64,000 nucleotides of DNA from Triglochin maritima. Lineage: Eukaryota > Streptophyta > Magnoliopsida > Alismatales > Juncaginaceae. Below the pieces are notes generated by a model, which was given only the letters and a program-made list of their open reading frames with translations, made no database searches and was not told the DNA's origin. Position 1 is the first letter of the stretch, and each line of letters begins with the position of its first letter. The DNA is taken from the NCBI GenBank assembly GCA_963682175.1, contig OY821791.1, forward strand, positions 30,688,326 to 30,752,325, in the 5' to 3' direction. Below, piece after piece: positions 10,062 through 21,126 of this stretch. The position numbers and the translations under genes were made by a program.

Positions 10062-10071
10062 TCTATAAATT
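10062..10071 (+). promoter_or_regulatory. TATA-like box for the MULE transposase gene
   Basis: tctataaatt just inside the left terminal repeat, about 55 bp before the ATG at 10122. MULE terminal regions usually hold the promoters. Confidence 0.5.
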
Positions 10072-10121
10072 AGGCCTACGGTCTTGTATATTCATAATTT
10101 ATCAGTAAAAACACCACAAAA

Positions 10122-13100
10122 ATGTCTGGCGAGGGTGATGCATCCGGTGAGGTAAGCCTGGCGCGGGGCAAATTTTGGGCCAGACGTCTGCATTAGACGC
10201 CTCCCCCAAGGTGAGGGCGTCTGCGTAGGACGTCCTCCCCTTGGCCGAGGCGTCTAACGCAGACGCCTACGCAATGGGAGATGCGTCTTATTTAGACGTC
10301 CTCCCCTTGGGTAAGGCGTCTGTCGTAGACGCCCTTCCCTAGGGTCAGGCGTCCTACTCAGACGCCTCACCCATGGGAAAGGCGTTTAACTCAGACGCCC
10401 CCCCCATGGGGTAGGCGTTTAATACAGACGCCCGGATTTTTTTTGATTTTTTTAATTTCGAATTTTTTTTGTAGGTTCCGTTGGAAGATTTCGGTGGTGA
10501 TGGAGTGGATTACAGTGAGTTATTTCAAACTACACAAATCTTTGAAACAATCGATGAAGCATGTAAATGGGCCAAACAAGTAGCTATCGGAGCTGAGTTT
10601 TTTTTGGTCGTGTCGTCGTAGAAAACAAGATCAGATAGTCGGATGGATTGTTATTTGAGATGCGATCGGCGAAATCAAATGGAGTCTCGGGATATGGATA
10701 CTGCACTTCGAAGAAACACCAAAAGAAAGGGTTGCGGTTGCCGTTTCTTAATAAAAGTGGTGGAGCGACGAGATCGTGATGGATGAGTTGTGGTTTTTAA
10801 TAGTGCTCACGGACATCACAACCACAGACTGGCAGTTTATCCAGAGGGTCATCGTCAAATTAGTGGTCTAAGTTCTGGGGCGAAGAAGATTGTTCGTGAT
10901 ATGACTGAGGCGCAAGCAAAACCACGGAACATCTTGAAGCAGTAAAAGAAAAATTCCCGGAGGACAATCCAAATCAAAGGCATATTTATAATTTCAAAGA
11001 TTACATGAGGATGACAAAATCTGAAGACCAGAATCCCGTCCAGCAGTTTCTCTATCAAGCAGTGCAGTGTGAGTACTTACATTGGATTATGGCGGATCCA
11101 GAAACTGATGTCGTCACTCACGCTTTTTTGGCACATCCGACGTCAGTCCAGTTGTTGCGGACATATCCTTTCGTTATCTGCATGGATTCGACTTACAAGA
11201 CGAACAAGTATAAGATGCCTTTGTTCGAAATGATTGGGGTCACACCAACAAACATGAATTTCCTTATTGGATATGCGATTTTGATGGATGAAACTTACTC
11301 CAGTTATCTGTGGGTGATGGAGAAGTTGCGAGATCTGTTATTGGGGACTGTCAGCCCGACTGCAATAATAACAGACCGGGAGTTAGGCCTTATGCGACCA
11401 GTGAGAGAGGTATTTCCTGACTCTGCTCATTTACTCTGCACATGACACATCAACAAAGACGTATTGAACTACGCATACCACGTATTCGGCAAAAATAAGC
11501 AGATGGCAGAGACTTTGAGGCGTGGAAGATGGAGGAAAATCATGCTTTCTACTTCAGAAGCCGAGTATGATAGAGTTGTGTATGCTCTGAAAGATTTGTA
11601 TAGATCGTGGCCGGCTATCACGGAGTATCTGGACACCACGTGGTTGGTGCATAAAGAAAAGTTTGTGCTGAATTGGACGAACAAAGTCCTTCATTTTGGG
11701 AACACCACAAATTGTAGGGTCGAAAGTGCTCATTCGGCTTTAAAAGAGTGGATTTCTACATCGACTGCAGCTCTGGACACTCTTTTCGAGCGTGTCAACG
11801 CGGCTATTGAAATGCAGCTGACGAATATTCGAAACGCTCTTGAAGACTCGAGAGGGCAAAATTTGACTAATTTCGGACATGCTCTATATCGTCACATAAA
11901 TGGTCGAGTTTCGCATCACTGCTTGCAATTGCTGAGTCAGGAGGTGAAAAGAATGCAACAGTTAGATGATGAAGTTGAATATCGTTGTGAGTGCGCTTTT
12001 CTGACTTCTCATGGGATACCTTGCGCATGTACCATCCGCGGATGTCTTGAATCAGACAACGGAATTTACTTAGAGCAGATTCATTCGTTCTGGAGGACAC
12101 TTGTCATTGGGGAAGGAGCCGGGAACGCAGAGTTTGTGTCTCAGGCAGCTCAAGACGCCGAACATTTTCGCAGCCTGGTTGATGAGATTGCAGGAAGTGA
12201 CCCCACCGTAATTCGATCTGCCTCTCGGGTTTTATTCGAGCAGCTACACCCCGAACATGCGAATTTGAGAGAGCCTGCAGAAAAAACAAAGCTACGAGGT
12301 CGACCAAGGGGAAAGTCGACACGACGGGACCCTAGTGCGTTTGAGTATGCAGAGCGAGGTAGTGGTCGATCTTCAGGTAGTGGGAGTAGAGGTCGTGGTC
12401 GTTCTTCCGGTAGTGGAAGCAAAGGTCGTGGTCGATCTTCTGGTTCTTCGTCTGTGAGGGGAGGATCAGGTATACCATCCCTATATTTATTGTTTTTATA
12501 ATTTTGTTATTTATTTCAGTAAATATGTATCTTTTGTTATTATATGTAACTGTATTTTTTTTGATATTGTAGTGACTAGGCGGGCTGACGTAGACGACTT
12601 CCCATATGCGGATAGGATTCCAGGAATCATTATGTCATTCCTACACCAGTGGAATGATGTACGTGCTGATGGAAACTGTGGATTTCGATGTGTCGCCGAT
12701 GTTTTTCACGGTGGTGAAGACAATTGGCAACTCGCCCGTCGTTCGATTTCAAATGAGATAGCTGCGAACCCATCTTTTTATGAGCACGTATACTACGACG
12801 GTGTGGCGCAGGCTCGTCACCGGATTAATTGGGGCGGGGGACCTTGTGGCGAGAATCACTACATGGAGACGTGGATGGACTTGTTTCCCATTGCAAATTT
12901 TTACAAGTGTGCAGTTATGTTCTTCTCTCTCGGAAATGATGGTTCGTTGTACCCATGTCTTACAGTTCTACCTTGGGAGAGTCCACCTACCGTGACGAGA
13001 CCGTGCAGAGAGTTGATTATTGCTCATTTAGGGAGTTACGCTCATTACATTTGTTTGGATTTGAATGAGGGATTCCCCGTACGTCCTATAGCGACTCTGT

Positions 13101-13192
13101 GGTTTCAAGTACGAGATGAGAGTGTTATTGGATGGGAGCTGGAGTACCAAAATAGGATAGCATATTGGCAACAATTATGTAATATGTTTTGA
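10122..13192 (+). pseudogene. MULE transposase fused to an OTU protease domain (degenerate)
   Basis: Likely exons are 10122-10151 (MSGEGDASGE), 10475-12469 and 12573-13192; both splice junctions keep phase. Exon 2 starts with a FAR1/MULE-type N-terminal region and a Gly-Cys-Gly-Cys core (about 10730). The DDE catalytic region follows, with candidate Asp in ICMDSTYKTN (11185), Asp in IITDRELG (11374) and Glu in RVESAHSALKEW (11722). Next is a SWIM-like zinc motif, CECAFLTSHGIPCAC (11986-12030), whose last ligand is Cys where His is usual, then a Gly/Arg/Ser tail. Exon 3 is an OTU cysteine protease domain, with catalytic Cys in RADGNCGFRC and His in SYAHYICLDL. MULE transposases joined to OTU are a known plant arrangement. 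Defects: TAG at 10619, TGA at 10784, a frameshift near 10942 and TGA at 11443. Confidence 0.85.
10185..10436. repeat. Tandem 33-bp GACGCC...GGCGTC units, transposase intron 1
   Basis: About seven and a half units of about 33 bp; each opens gacgcc (or gacgtc) and holds ggcgtc (or ggcgtt) about 20 bp later, so each unit can fold on itself. The array lies wholly in the intron between 10152 and 10474. Deamination-type variants (gacgtc, ggcgtt) are common. Confidence 0.8.
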
Positions 13193-13442
13193 TATGTTTG
13201 TACAATTATGTAATATGTTTTGATATGTTTGTACATTATATAGTGTTGCTTTATTATGTAATATGTTTTGATATGTTTGCTTTATTTGCATTATATATAA
13301 TAGTACGTTATGTTAGCAAACACAAATACAAGTAATAAGCGTACGATATGTTAGCAAACACAAACACAAATACAAATAATAAGCGTACGACAGATAAACA
13401 AATATAAATGCAAATACTAAGAGTACGGTACAACAGATCAGC
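13193..13442. other. Convergent 3' region of the two MULE genes
   Basis: Holds about three copies of a 'atgtaatatgttttgatatgtttgt' type unit of about 30 bp and two copies of 'aataagcgtacga'. This is where the two convergent transcripts would end. Confidence 0.5.
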
Positions 13443-15504
13443 CTACTCATCATCCGAATCATGGTCGGAGATGCCTAACTGAGTATGCCACGACTGTATG
13501 ATCTCATCCACATCTCCGCATGCAGCTCTGGCATCGTCTGGCAGCTCATCCCTCATCTGCAATATTGGGTCTACAGCCCGTATCATCTTACCCATCCACT
13601 GCACATAACATTAACATTAGCGTACATTAACAAAACCTACGGTACAAATAAATATAGATAAAATGAAAAATTTACCAGATCGCCACACGTCCTATCTGGT
13701 GGTCGATCTGCACTCCGGGAGGCACCACGGACGATGATAGGATGTGAGTAACTACCGAACCAATCAAGATAACCTGCATCACACTCAGAGGGGTCGCGAC
13801 TACGTCTGAAGTCGCCAAGGAACAATCGGCATGATCTCGGAAATGTCCGCCAAGTCGATTCCACTGTAGAAGCGGGGAACCTGATGTCATACGTCGCTGC
13901 TGTCGCAGACCGCACCGCATGCTCTGGTGTCGGGATGTCAACCGGGATCACCTGAACATATCCTAACTGACGCAAGACCCGATCGGGCATATAAGGCTCT
14001 ATGCTATCCCGATAACGAATAAGGCCCATCAATAAAGTCCTCGGGACAACCGCTGCTGGGTCAGGACCATAGGGTAACCACTCCACCTAAACTTTAACAC
14101 ATTAATAATAATACATCTTAAAATTAAATAAATAAATGTAAATGGTGTAAAGTTTGATACCTCTGATGCAGTCATCTGATCTAGCCGTGTGCGGATGGAA
14201 CGCAATCGTCCATCGCTCTTGTCTTCGCTCCGGACGGCCCACATACCCGAACGTGGATGACCATCGTCGATAATCTTCCGCTCACGATGCGGGCGGAATG
14301 CGGGAAAGTACTCGTATATCCACGCCTGCAGCAGCGTAAGACAACCTGCAATCCCAGAACAATCCGCACGGCTAGCTATCCCAAGCTGACGGTACAGGTA
14401 TGCCAACGTCGCTGACCCCCACGAGTACTCACGAACGGTCTCCGGGTCCCTAGCCTCCATTAGATCGCGTGGTCTGATCCGGCAACCACTCTTGTCGACA
14501 AACAAGACGGCTCCGAGCATCAAGAATAGGTACGCCGTCAACTGTGTATCATCGGCCCGCGGAGGTCGTGCCCGTCTGCATAGGTCCTCAAGGGAGTCGA
14601 TGCCGACACCACCACCACTCCATAAAGCTGTATCTCTCGCCAGACCATCAGGTGTGACACCAAGCAACTCTGCCACATAACACCTCAGCTCAGACGTCGA
14701 CCCCTGAGCACTAACCAGACGACCATCCACAGGAATGCGCAGGATCTGGAAAACATCGTGAAGCATGATCGTCATCTCTCCGAAAGGCATGTGGAAAGTG
14801 TTGGTGTCAGGCTGCCACCGCTCCACAAACGCAGAAATCAAAGGCATGTCGAGATAAGGGAACATGTTGTACGGTAAGTGCCCCAAATGCGTGGCACTAA
14901 TCTCCTCTCTGATATCAGCACTCAGTGTAGACCGCCAACCCTGTAGTGCTGTACAGGCTCTGTGCCGATTATGGCACTTCAGAACCTTCCGATCCCCTCC
15001 GTCCCAGATCCGTCTAGCGATGTGACCCCAGAAACTAGGAATGACGCTCCCATCTAAAGGACCACCAGGCGTCATACTGCTCACGATCCAAGAATCGTCC
15101 TGGACCCTCTTCTTCTTCTGAGCGCGGGGATCAACAGTGCACGAGCTCGAATCCCCGGTCGTAAACCTCCCACCCGTACCCTTCCGCACCATCCATCCGC
15201 CGGAAGTAGTACTACCCGCTCGACCACGTCCTCTGCTATACTCCCCCTGCCTCTCCACCTCCGGGTGCTCTAACTCATACGGGTCATCATCATCGCTCCC
15301 GTCGTCGGGACTGTCCACATGCTCATCATCGAAGGAATCATCCTCCTCCTCACGACGACGTGACGTGATGCCTCTCTCTCCCTCCTGACCGAAGCAGATA
15401 TCCCCCGTCTACGTGGATGACGCGGTGCTGAATCATCCTCTAAAGAACAAAAGGCGTGTAATGGTATCGACTTGCCTTTCCCTCCACTGTGACCCGATGA
15501 CTAT

Positions 15505-15740
15505 TAATTGAAATTTTAATTACAAATTTGTTAAATTTGTTAAACTAAATTATCATATTTATCACAATTGTTAAAATAAATCAAAATTTGTTAAACTAAA
15601 TTTTCACAATTCTTAAACTAAATCAAAATTTGTTAAACTAAATTAAAACAATTGTTAAACTAAATCAAAAATTGTTAAAACTAAATATCACAAATGTTAA
15701 ACTTAATAAGAATTTGTTAAATTAAATTTTCAGATTTATC
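15505..15740. repeat. AT-rich 'ttgttaaactaaat' repeats in PMD intron 1
   Basis: About nine irregular copies of a 20-30 bp unit containing ttgttaaactaaat. They lie between the exon-2 acceptor and the GC-rich repeats of the same intron. Confidence 0.7.
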
Positions 15741-15794
15741 ACAAATTATTAAAGTAATTATCATATTTAATAATTAAAAAAATAAATAAATTGT

Positions 15795-16052
15795 GGAGGC
15801 GTCTGCGAGAGACGCCTCCCGTATGGTGGAGGCGTCTGTCGGAGACGCCTCCTCTTTGGGGGAGACGTCTGCCGAAGACGTCTCCTCCATGGGGAAGACG
15901 TCTTCCCAGACGTCTCCCGCTAGTGGTCGGCGTCTGAGGGAGACGCCCCCCGCATGGGTCGGGCGTCCTCGTAAGCCGCTCCCCCCATGAGCGGCTTCCG
16001 AGGACGCCCGACCCATGCGGGGGGCGTCTCCCTCGGACGCCGACCACTTTTT
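15795..16052. repeat. GACGCC/GGCGTC tandem units in PMD intron 1
   Basis: Units of 33-36 bp with ggcgtct...agacgcc, the mirror counterpart of the array at 10185-10436. The reading frames across it are repeat translations. Confidence 0.8.
15932..16048. repeat. Perfect-type hairpin, arms about 55 bp
   Basis: The segment from gtggtcggcgtctgagggag (15932) to gtaagccgct is repeated in inverted order as agcggcttcc...gccgaccac (to 16048), around a short 'ccccccatg' loop. Only about two mismatches are visible. It probably arose by inverted duplication of repeat units. Confidence 0.8.
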
Positions 16053-16211
16053 TTTTTGAAAAAAAATAAATAAAGTAAGGTTACCGTATACGGGTACACC
16101 GGGGGAACTGCTGGCTGCTTGCCTGACCTCCGAGACATTCCTAATCTTCTGTAGTAGGTATATGAAGAGAAAGTTTTGAACAAAGAGTGAAATTGTGAGA
16201 TATATAAGCAA

Positions 16212-16286
16212 AAATAGGATGAAGGGCAATTTGGTAATTTCAAGGGGCGATTTAAGTAATTTTGGGGCGATGTTTAGCAATTCAGA
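16212..16286 (-). repeat. MULE right terminal inverted repeat
   Basis: Complement of the left terminal repeat; ends ...gtttagcaattcaga at 16286 with three bases more than the left end. Confidence 0.8.
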
Positions 16287-16295
16287 TTCTTAAGG
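16287..16295. repeat. MULE target-site duplication, right copy
   Basis: ttcttaagg, identical to 9959-9967. Confidence 0.8.
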
Positions 16296-16473
16296 ATAGC
16301 TGGGTGTGTTTTTAAAAATGAGACTTAATAGGCTTGATGTGAATATGGTAGAAAGAACTTTAGATACTACCATGTATGTTATGTCCTAACCCTTGCTCAT
16401 GGGTTAATGGATGTTTAAGTGGTTCATTAGAGGAGGATTGGAGTGGACGACCGAGATGGTTTGAGGAGAAGAG

Positions 16474-16480
16474 TATAAAG
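16474..16480 (+). promoter_or_regulatory. TATA box of the Chromo-A LTR
   Basis: tataaag, 98 bp into the LTR, followed by a (CT)n tract of about 20 bp. The Chromo-D LTR keeps the same TATA-then-CT order. Confidence 0.55.
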
Positions 16481-17479
16481 GTTAATTTCTCTCTCTCTCT
16501 CTCTCTACTTCCACTCATTCTCTCTCTCCCGCGTCTCTCTCTCTCTCAATCCTTTTCTCTTCCAACCTTGGGAGTCGTGGTGGCGTGGTGATCGGCGAAG
16601 CTAGGAGAATCTCAAACGATTGCCGGAGTCGAGGTGATCTAGTTTAAGAAGTTCACCGGAGAAACGTACGTGGAGACGAAGTGCTCGTGGAAGCGATCAT
16701 TATTGGTTCTTCTAAGATTTCTTCAAGCTTTAAAGGTATGTCAAGCTTTGTTTTCCTTACTCACCTAAGCTTTAGTGATTGTTGGAGTAGTCGACGGTAG
16801 TCCGAAAGGCTCGTCGGAGGTTGTGCAGCAGATTTCTGCACTGTAACGGTCCACCAATGCTTGGATTGGTCGACCGGCTGTAGTGTATTTTGGGAGGTAT
16901 CTCTCGCACCGGTCAAACTATACCCATGGGTGGTCGGCCGGTTGTACATTTTGAGCGAGAAGATGGAGTCTCTGGGTGATTTCGGTCGAACGGGTCCCCT
17001 TTACCGTTCGACCGGAAGCATTATCGTATGTCGGTTGGGGGCGTTGACTATCCAACGGTCGACCGCCTGGTTGACTCGTCCGACCAATGACTTAAGTTAA
17101 CTTAAAGTTTGTTCGATCGTTGTTGTTTCGATCGACCTATGTAGTTTGGGTTGATCTTGTGTTTTACTGGTAGTGTTCGGTCGACCGTGGGCCTTATTTG
17201 TGTTCGACCGATTGTGCTTGTTTGAGCAAGAAAGGATTTTACTGGTTGATTTCGATCGAACGGGTCACCTTTGCTGTTCGACCGGGTGTTGGTTATTTCG
17301 GTTAGATCCAGAATAGTCGTGGGGTTTCGGTCGATCGTCTGTGGATTTTGTTCGACCGTTTCGTCCCAGTTTTGCATATTTTTGCTTGTGGTGTTTGTGG
17401 TTTGGATCTGCCTCGAAGGCAACGGGTCCCCGACCTTTTTGGGGCGACATTATGGACATTCCGGTCTGAGAGAGATCGT

Positions 17480-17960
17480 GGTTGTGGCTCTGAGGAGCGG
17501 GTGCCTTGTGTGCACGTATGTTTGTTTGGCCGATGGTTTTTCGGTGGTGCCTTGTGTGCACGTATGTTTGTTTGGCCGATGGTTTTTCGGTGGTGCCTTG
17601 TGTGCACGTGTGATTGTGGGGGGTGTGTGAGAGGACCCTTGAGACCTGTGGCCGATGGTTTTCCGGAGGTGCCTTGCGTGCACGTGTGATTGTGGGGTTG
17701 GGGTGAGAGGACCCTTGATACCCATGACCGATGGTTTTCTGGAGGTGCCTTGTGTGCACGTGTGATTGTGGGGTTGGGGTGAGAGGACCCTTTGAGACCC
17801 GTGGCCGATGGTTTTCCGGATGTGCCTTGTGTGCACGTGTGATTTTGAGGTTAGGGTGAGAGGACCCTTGAGACCCGTGGTCGATGGTTTTTCGACAATG
17901 CCTTGTGTGATTGTGGGGTTGGGATGAGAGGACCCCTTGAGACCTGTGTTGTGGCATTGA
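17480..17960 (+). repeat. Tandem array in the LTR with CACGTG in most units
   Basis: Five to six units of about 60-80 bp share 'ccgatggttttccgg', 'gtgccttgtgtgcacgtgtg' and 'gagaggacccttgagaccc'. Most units contain the palindrome CACGTG (G-box type core). The 3' LTR remnant has two units, and the Chromo-C LTR has divergent ones (44520-44700), so copy number varies between copies. Confidence 0.8.
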
Positions 17961-18005
17961 CTGTGGTTGGGAGAGAGGTCCCGAGAACCCAGTCGGACAG
18001 TGGTT

Positions 18006-18008
<3 letters not shown>

Positions 18009-18064
<56 letters not shown>
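18009..18064. repeat. (AT)n microsatellite
   Basis: About 28 uninterrupted AT dinucleotides inside the Chromo-A LTR. The 3' LTR remnant has only 'atagatatatg' at the same place. Confidence 0.95.
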
Positions 18065-18066
<2 letters not shown>

Positions 18067-18433
18067 CATTTCTCATATCATGTCATACATTTGTTAATTC
18101 ATGTTTTAGGAGTTTGGCATACCGGGTTTCCTTATGGGAAACTCAGGCATAGTTATGGTTGCATTTCAGGTCGTAAGCGTCTTTAGGAGGTGGTGACTGA
18201 AGGTGGGAGCACCTGGACCAGATCCTGCTTTACTTGTTTTGGGTTGTTGTGATTACTTTTGTACATGTTGTGTATCCCTTGTTGTTGTAATCACACATTT
18301 GATTTCTTGTATCATATATAGTGTACTAGTCTAAATATATGTGTGTGTGTACGTGTGTTTTTCGTAGCATCCCTGTGCTTGATCCCTATCTCTTAAAGTT
18401 TTAAATTTTTTGTTGTTTCGGCGCGTTACAATT

Positions 18434-18445
18434 TGGTATCAGAGC
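18434..18445 (+). other. Chromo-A primer-binding site
   Basis: tggtatcagagc, the plant initiator tRNA-Met primer site, 3 nt after the LTR. Confidence 0.9.
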
Positions 18446-18565
18446 TTTTGGTTCGGGTGTACTTATCCAAAGAAACCACCTTAGAAGTCTTGCATCGTCA
18501 ATTTTGTGGTTGAGCATGCATGCATAGTCATTTGATTCATTTTCCTTTCCTTTCCTCTTGTGTAG

Positions 18566-21126
18566 ATGCCTCCGAGACGTGTGAGGTCACCTTCACATTT
18601 TAGGGGCACTTGTGGGGAGATTGGTGAAGGGGACAGGGAGGAGGAGAGGAGGACCCTACAAGGGACTCTAGGTAGGCTGAGCGAGTTTCTCGAGCGCCAG
18701 TCTGCCCAGTCTGAGAAGGCAGGAGCAAGTGCAGTGATGGACCGATTTTTGCGTCAGCACCCTCCTTCCTTTGATGGTAGCGGAGATCTGGAGGCAGCTG
18801 AGGACTGAGTCTTCAAGACCCGGATGATCTTTAGAGCAATTGGTTGTCCTGTAGAGAGACAGGTGGATCTGGCCACCTATGTTTTGGATGGCGAGGCAGC
18901 CAGCTGGTGGAGGTCTACTTCTGCAGTGGTGTTCGAGGATAGTGAGGAAGTGGGCTGGGAGGAATTCTTTGTGGAGTTCAACCAGCAGTATTTCTCGCAT
19001 CATGTCCATGACAGGAAGATGGAGGAGTTCCTGACACTTGAGCAGCGAGAGATGACACTGGCGGCTTATATTAGCAGATTCCACGCTTTGGAGCATTACT
19101 GCCCCGAGATTTATGTGACTCGGGAGCAGAGGGCTCGGAAGTTTGTCCGAGGGTTGAGGCTGCAGTTCAGATCTCGTATGACCACGAGTATGCCGCAAAC
19201 TTTAGCTGATGCAGTGAAGTTTGTGACGATCATTGATCAGGACTACCAGGAGACAGTAGAGGCCAGGAAGGCACAACCGAAGACGGTTGCACGCCCCGGA
19301 GGTCAGCCTTCAGGGAATCCAGGCAAGAGGACTCAGATCGATGAAGGTGGAGCATCACAATCTGGGCAGTGTAGGAGATGTTGTGGACTTCATCCGGGAC
19401 GTGGGTGCGGACACCATCCAGGTGCGTGTCATGGTTGTGGCCAGATGGGTCACTTCATTCGTGCTTGCCCGAGCAGATCAGGCGGGACTAGTAGTCGACC
19501 GGGATCGTCCTCAGCCAATGGAGCACGACTGAGTCGACCAGTTGCACCATCTCAGCAGGGGAAGAGTGTTTGTCGTGTTTTCACCATCCGGGCGGATGAT
19601 GCTAGAGACGTTATTGCGGTGGTGGAAGGTACGCTTTATGTTGATGATTTGATAGCTAGCGTGTTTTTTGATTGTGGGGCCACACACTAGTTCCTCTCTG
19701 AGCAGTTTAGGTCGTACTCCTGCGATGTTGACTACCACTTTGGAAGTCAGCACATCCCTGGGTTTGGTGGGCATTGTGAAGAGCTTTCTCCCTGGCACCA
19801 CGGTGGCTTCGGGAGACCAGGAGTTTCCGGCAGACCTGGTCTTGTTACTGATGGTGGACTTTGATGTCATACTTGGGATGGATTGGCTGTCCTAGTACGA
19901 TGTTCGAGTGTTGTGCCAGGAAAAGAAGATTTTGATTCTGAGGAAGGGTCTTCCTGATCTGCTGATCAGGGGGACGAAAGACAGAGGACGTCGAGTTGTG
20001 ATGCCAGCAGTGAGGTCACGGAAGATGATCCACCATGGTTGCAGGGCTTTCATAGCCACGCTTGTGGTGCCAGATCTAGAGGTGAAGAAGTTGGAAGACA
20101 TCGAGATTGTTCAGGATTTTCAGAGGTATTTTCTGATGAGATCACCGGTCTGCCACCCCACAAGGAAATTGAGTTCAGTATCGACTTGGTAGCTGGGACT
20201 ACACCGCAGTCAAAGGCACCATATAGGATGGCACCTTCTGAGTTAGCTGAGTAGAAGAAGCAGTTGCAGGATTTGATTGATATTGGGTTTATCCGACCTA
20301 GTGTCTCACCTTGGGGGGGCTCCAGTGCTCTTCATGAAGAAGAGGGATGTGTATCGACTACAGGATGTTGAATAAGGTTACCATTAAGAATCAATATCCT
20401 TTACCCAGGATCGAGGACCTTTTCGATCAGTTGCGGTCAGCAAAGGTGTTCTCGAAGATTGATCTGTGATCCAGTTATCATCAGTTGAGGATCAAAGATG
20501 CAGATATCCAGAAGACAACATTCAGGACGAGGTACGGGCACTATGAGTTCTTAGTGATGTCGTTTGGGCTGACGAATGCACCTGCAACATTCATGGATAT
20601 GATGAATCAAACTTTTCAGTCGTATCTCGACAGGTTTGTGATTGTCTTCGTGGATGATATTTTGGTATACTCACCCGACAGAGAGCATTATCAGGAGCAC
20701 TTGAGGATCATACTTAGCATTTTGAGGGATCAACAACTCTATGCTAAGTACAAGAAGTATAAATTCTGGTTAGATCGGGTGACCTTTCTGGGACATGTGG
20801 TGTCAGCAGACGGGATATAAGTAGTTCCAGCAAAGGTTGAGGCTGTGACTCAGTGGAGAGCTCTGACCAGCATGTCAGAGATCAGGAGTTTTGTGGGTTT
20901 AGCAGGTTATTATCGTCGGTTTATTCAGGACTTTTCCAGACTTGCTTCCCCACTGACGGCGTTGACGCAGAAAGGTGCCAAGTTTGTTTGGTCCCAGAAG
21001 TGTGAGGACAACTTTTAAGAGCTGAAGAGATGATTGACGACAACACCGATTCTGATTCTATCGAGTGGCACCGGAGGCTACGTGGTATACAGTGACGCAT
21101 CAGGAATTGGATTGGGTTGTGTTTTT
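18566..21126 (+). pseudogene. Chromo-A gag-pol, broken
   Basis: Gag starts with MPPRRVRSPS at 18566 and is stopped by TGA (18806, Trp position). The frame then continues through the gag core (GEAASWWRSTSAVVF), two zinc-knuckle-like segments ([27 protein letters not shown]), protease (FFDCGATH, stop at 19688, then frameshift; [10 protein letters not shown]) and RT ([20 protein letters not shown] at about 20650). It ends in RNase H at [11 protein letters not shown] (21126). At least eight stops or frame changes are visible, including CTAG-type Gln-to-stop changes. The active-site triplet is Asp-Cys-Gly, as in Chromo-C and Chromo-D. Non-functional. Confidence 0.88.

Larger units (their letters stand above)
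13443..16138 (-). pseudogene. Plant mobile domain (PMD, MAIN-like) protein carried by the MULE
   Basis: Exons on minus: 16138-16085 (MSRRSGKQPAVPPVYPYT), 15500-14161, 14086-13676 and 13598-13443 (ending HDSDDE, stop). All junctions are GT-AG and phase 0. Exon 2 opens with a Ser/Arg/Asp-rich acidic stretch, then carries the PMD core: HLGHLPYNMFPYLDMPLISA, FVERWQPDTNTFHMPFGEMT, LHDVFQILRIPVDGRLV and LLQAWIYEYFPAFRPHRERK. PMD proteins occur as host factors (MAIN/MAIL1, silencing-related) and inside plant transposons. A +1 frame change near 15350, between the REASRHVV and RREEEDDSF segments, breaks exon 2; the rest is open, so the lesion is slight. The gene faces the transposase. A role in protecting or regulating the element is inference. 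Confidence 0.82.
9968..16286. mobile_element. Mutator-like element (MULE) with two convergent genes
   Basis: Imperfect terminal inverted repeats of about 75 bp bound a 6.3-kb unit, flanked by the 9-bp duplication ttcttaagg. The repeats share cttaaatcg.cccttgaaat and taccaaattgccctt. Inside are two genes pointing toward each other: transposase fused to OTU on plus (10122-13192), and a plant-mobile-domain gene on minus (16138-13443). Each starts about 35-60 bp inside a TATA-like sequence close to its own terminal repeat. Each has a tiny first exon, then an intron holding tandem GACGCC/GGCGTC units. The transposase has several stops, so this copy is not autonomous. Confidence 0.88.
16377..18430 (+). 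repeat. Chromo-A 5' LTR (2,054 bp)
   Basis: Starts tgttatgtcctaaccc and ends ggcgcgttaca, directly before the primer site. It holds a TATA box (16474), a CT-rich tract (16487-16555), decayed CGGTCGACCG palindromes (two exact, at 17056 and 17178), a tandem array (17480-17960) and an AT microsatellite. Several long minus-strand frames in it are repeat translations. Confidence 0.85.

Noticed and set aside
10185..10436. CRISPR-like regularly spaced repeats in the MULE intron
   Set aside because: Units are contiguous and degenerate without unique spacers, and the context is a plant transposon.
12573..13192. OTU as a separate captured host gene
   Set aside because: The intron junction joins it in phase to the transposase, and MULE-OTU fusions are known in plants, so a fusion exon is the simpler reading.
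17265..18076. Long minus frames of 200-230 codons rich in His, Pro and Thr
   Set aside because: They read through the LTR tandem array and the AT microsatellite; periodicity comes from the DNA repeat.
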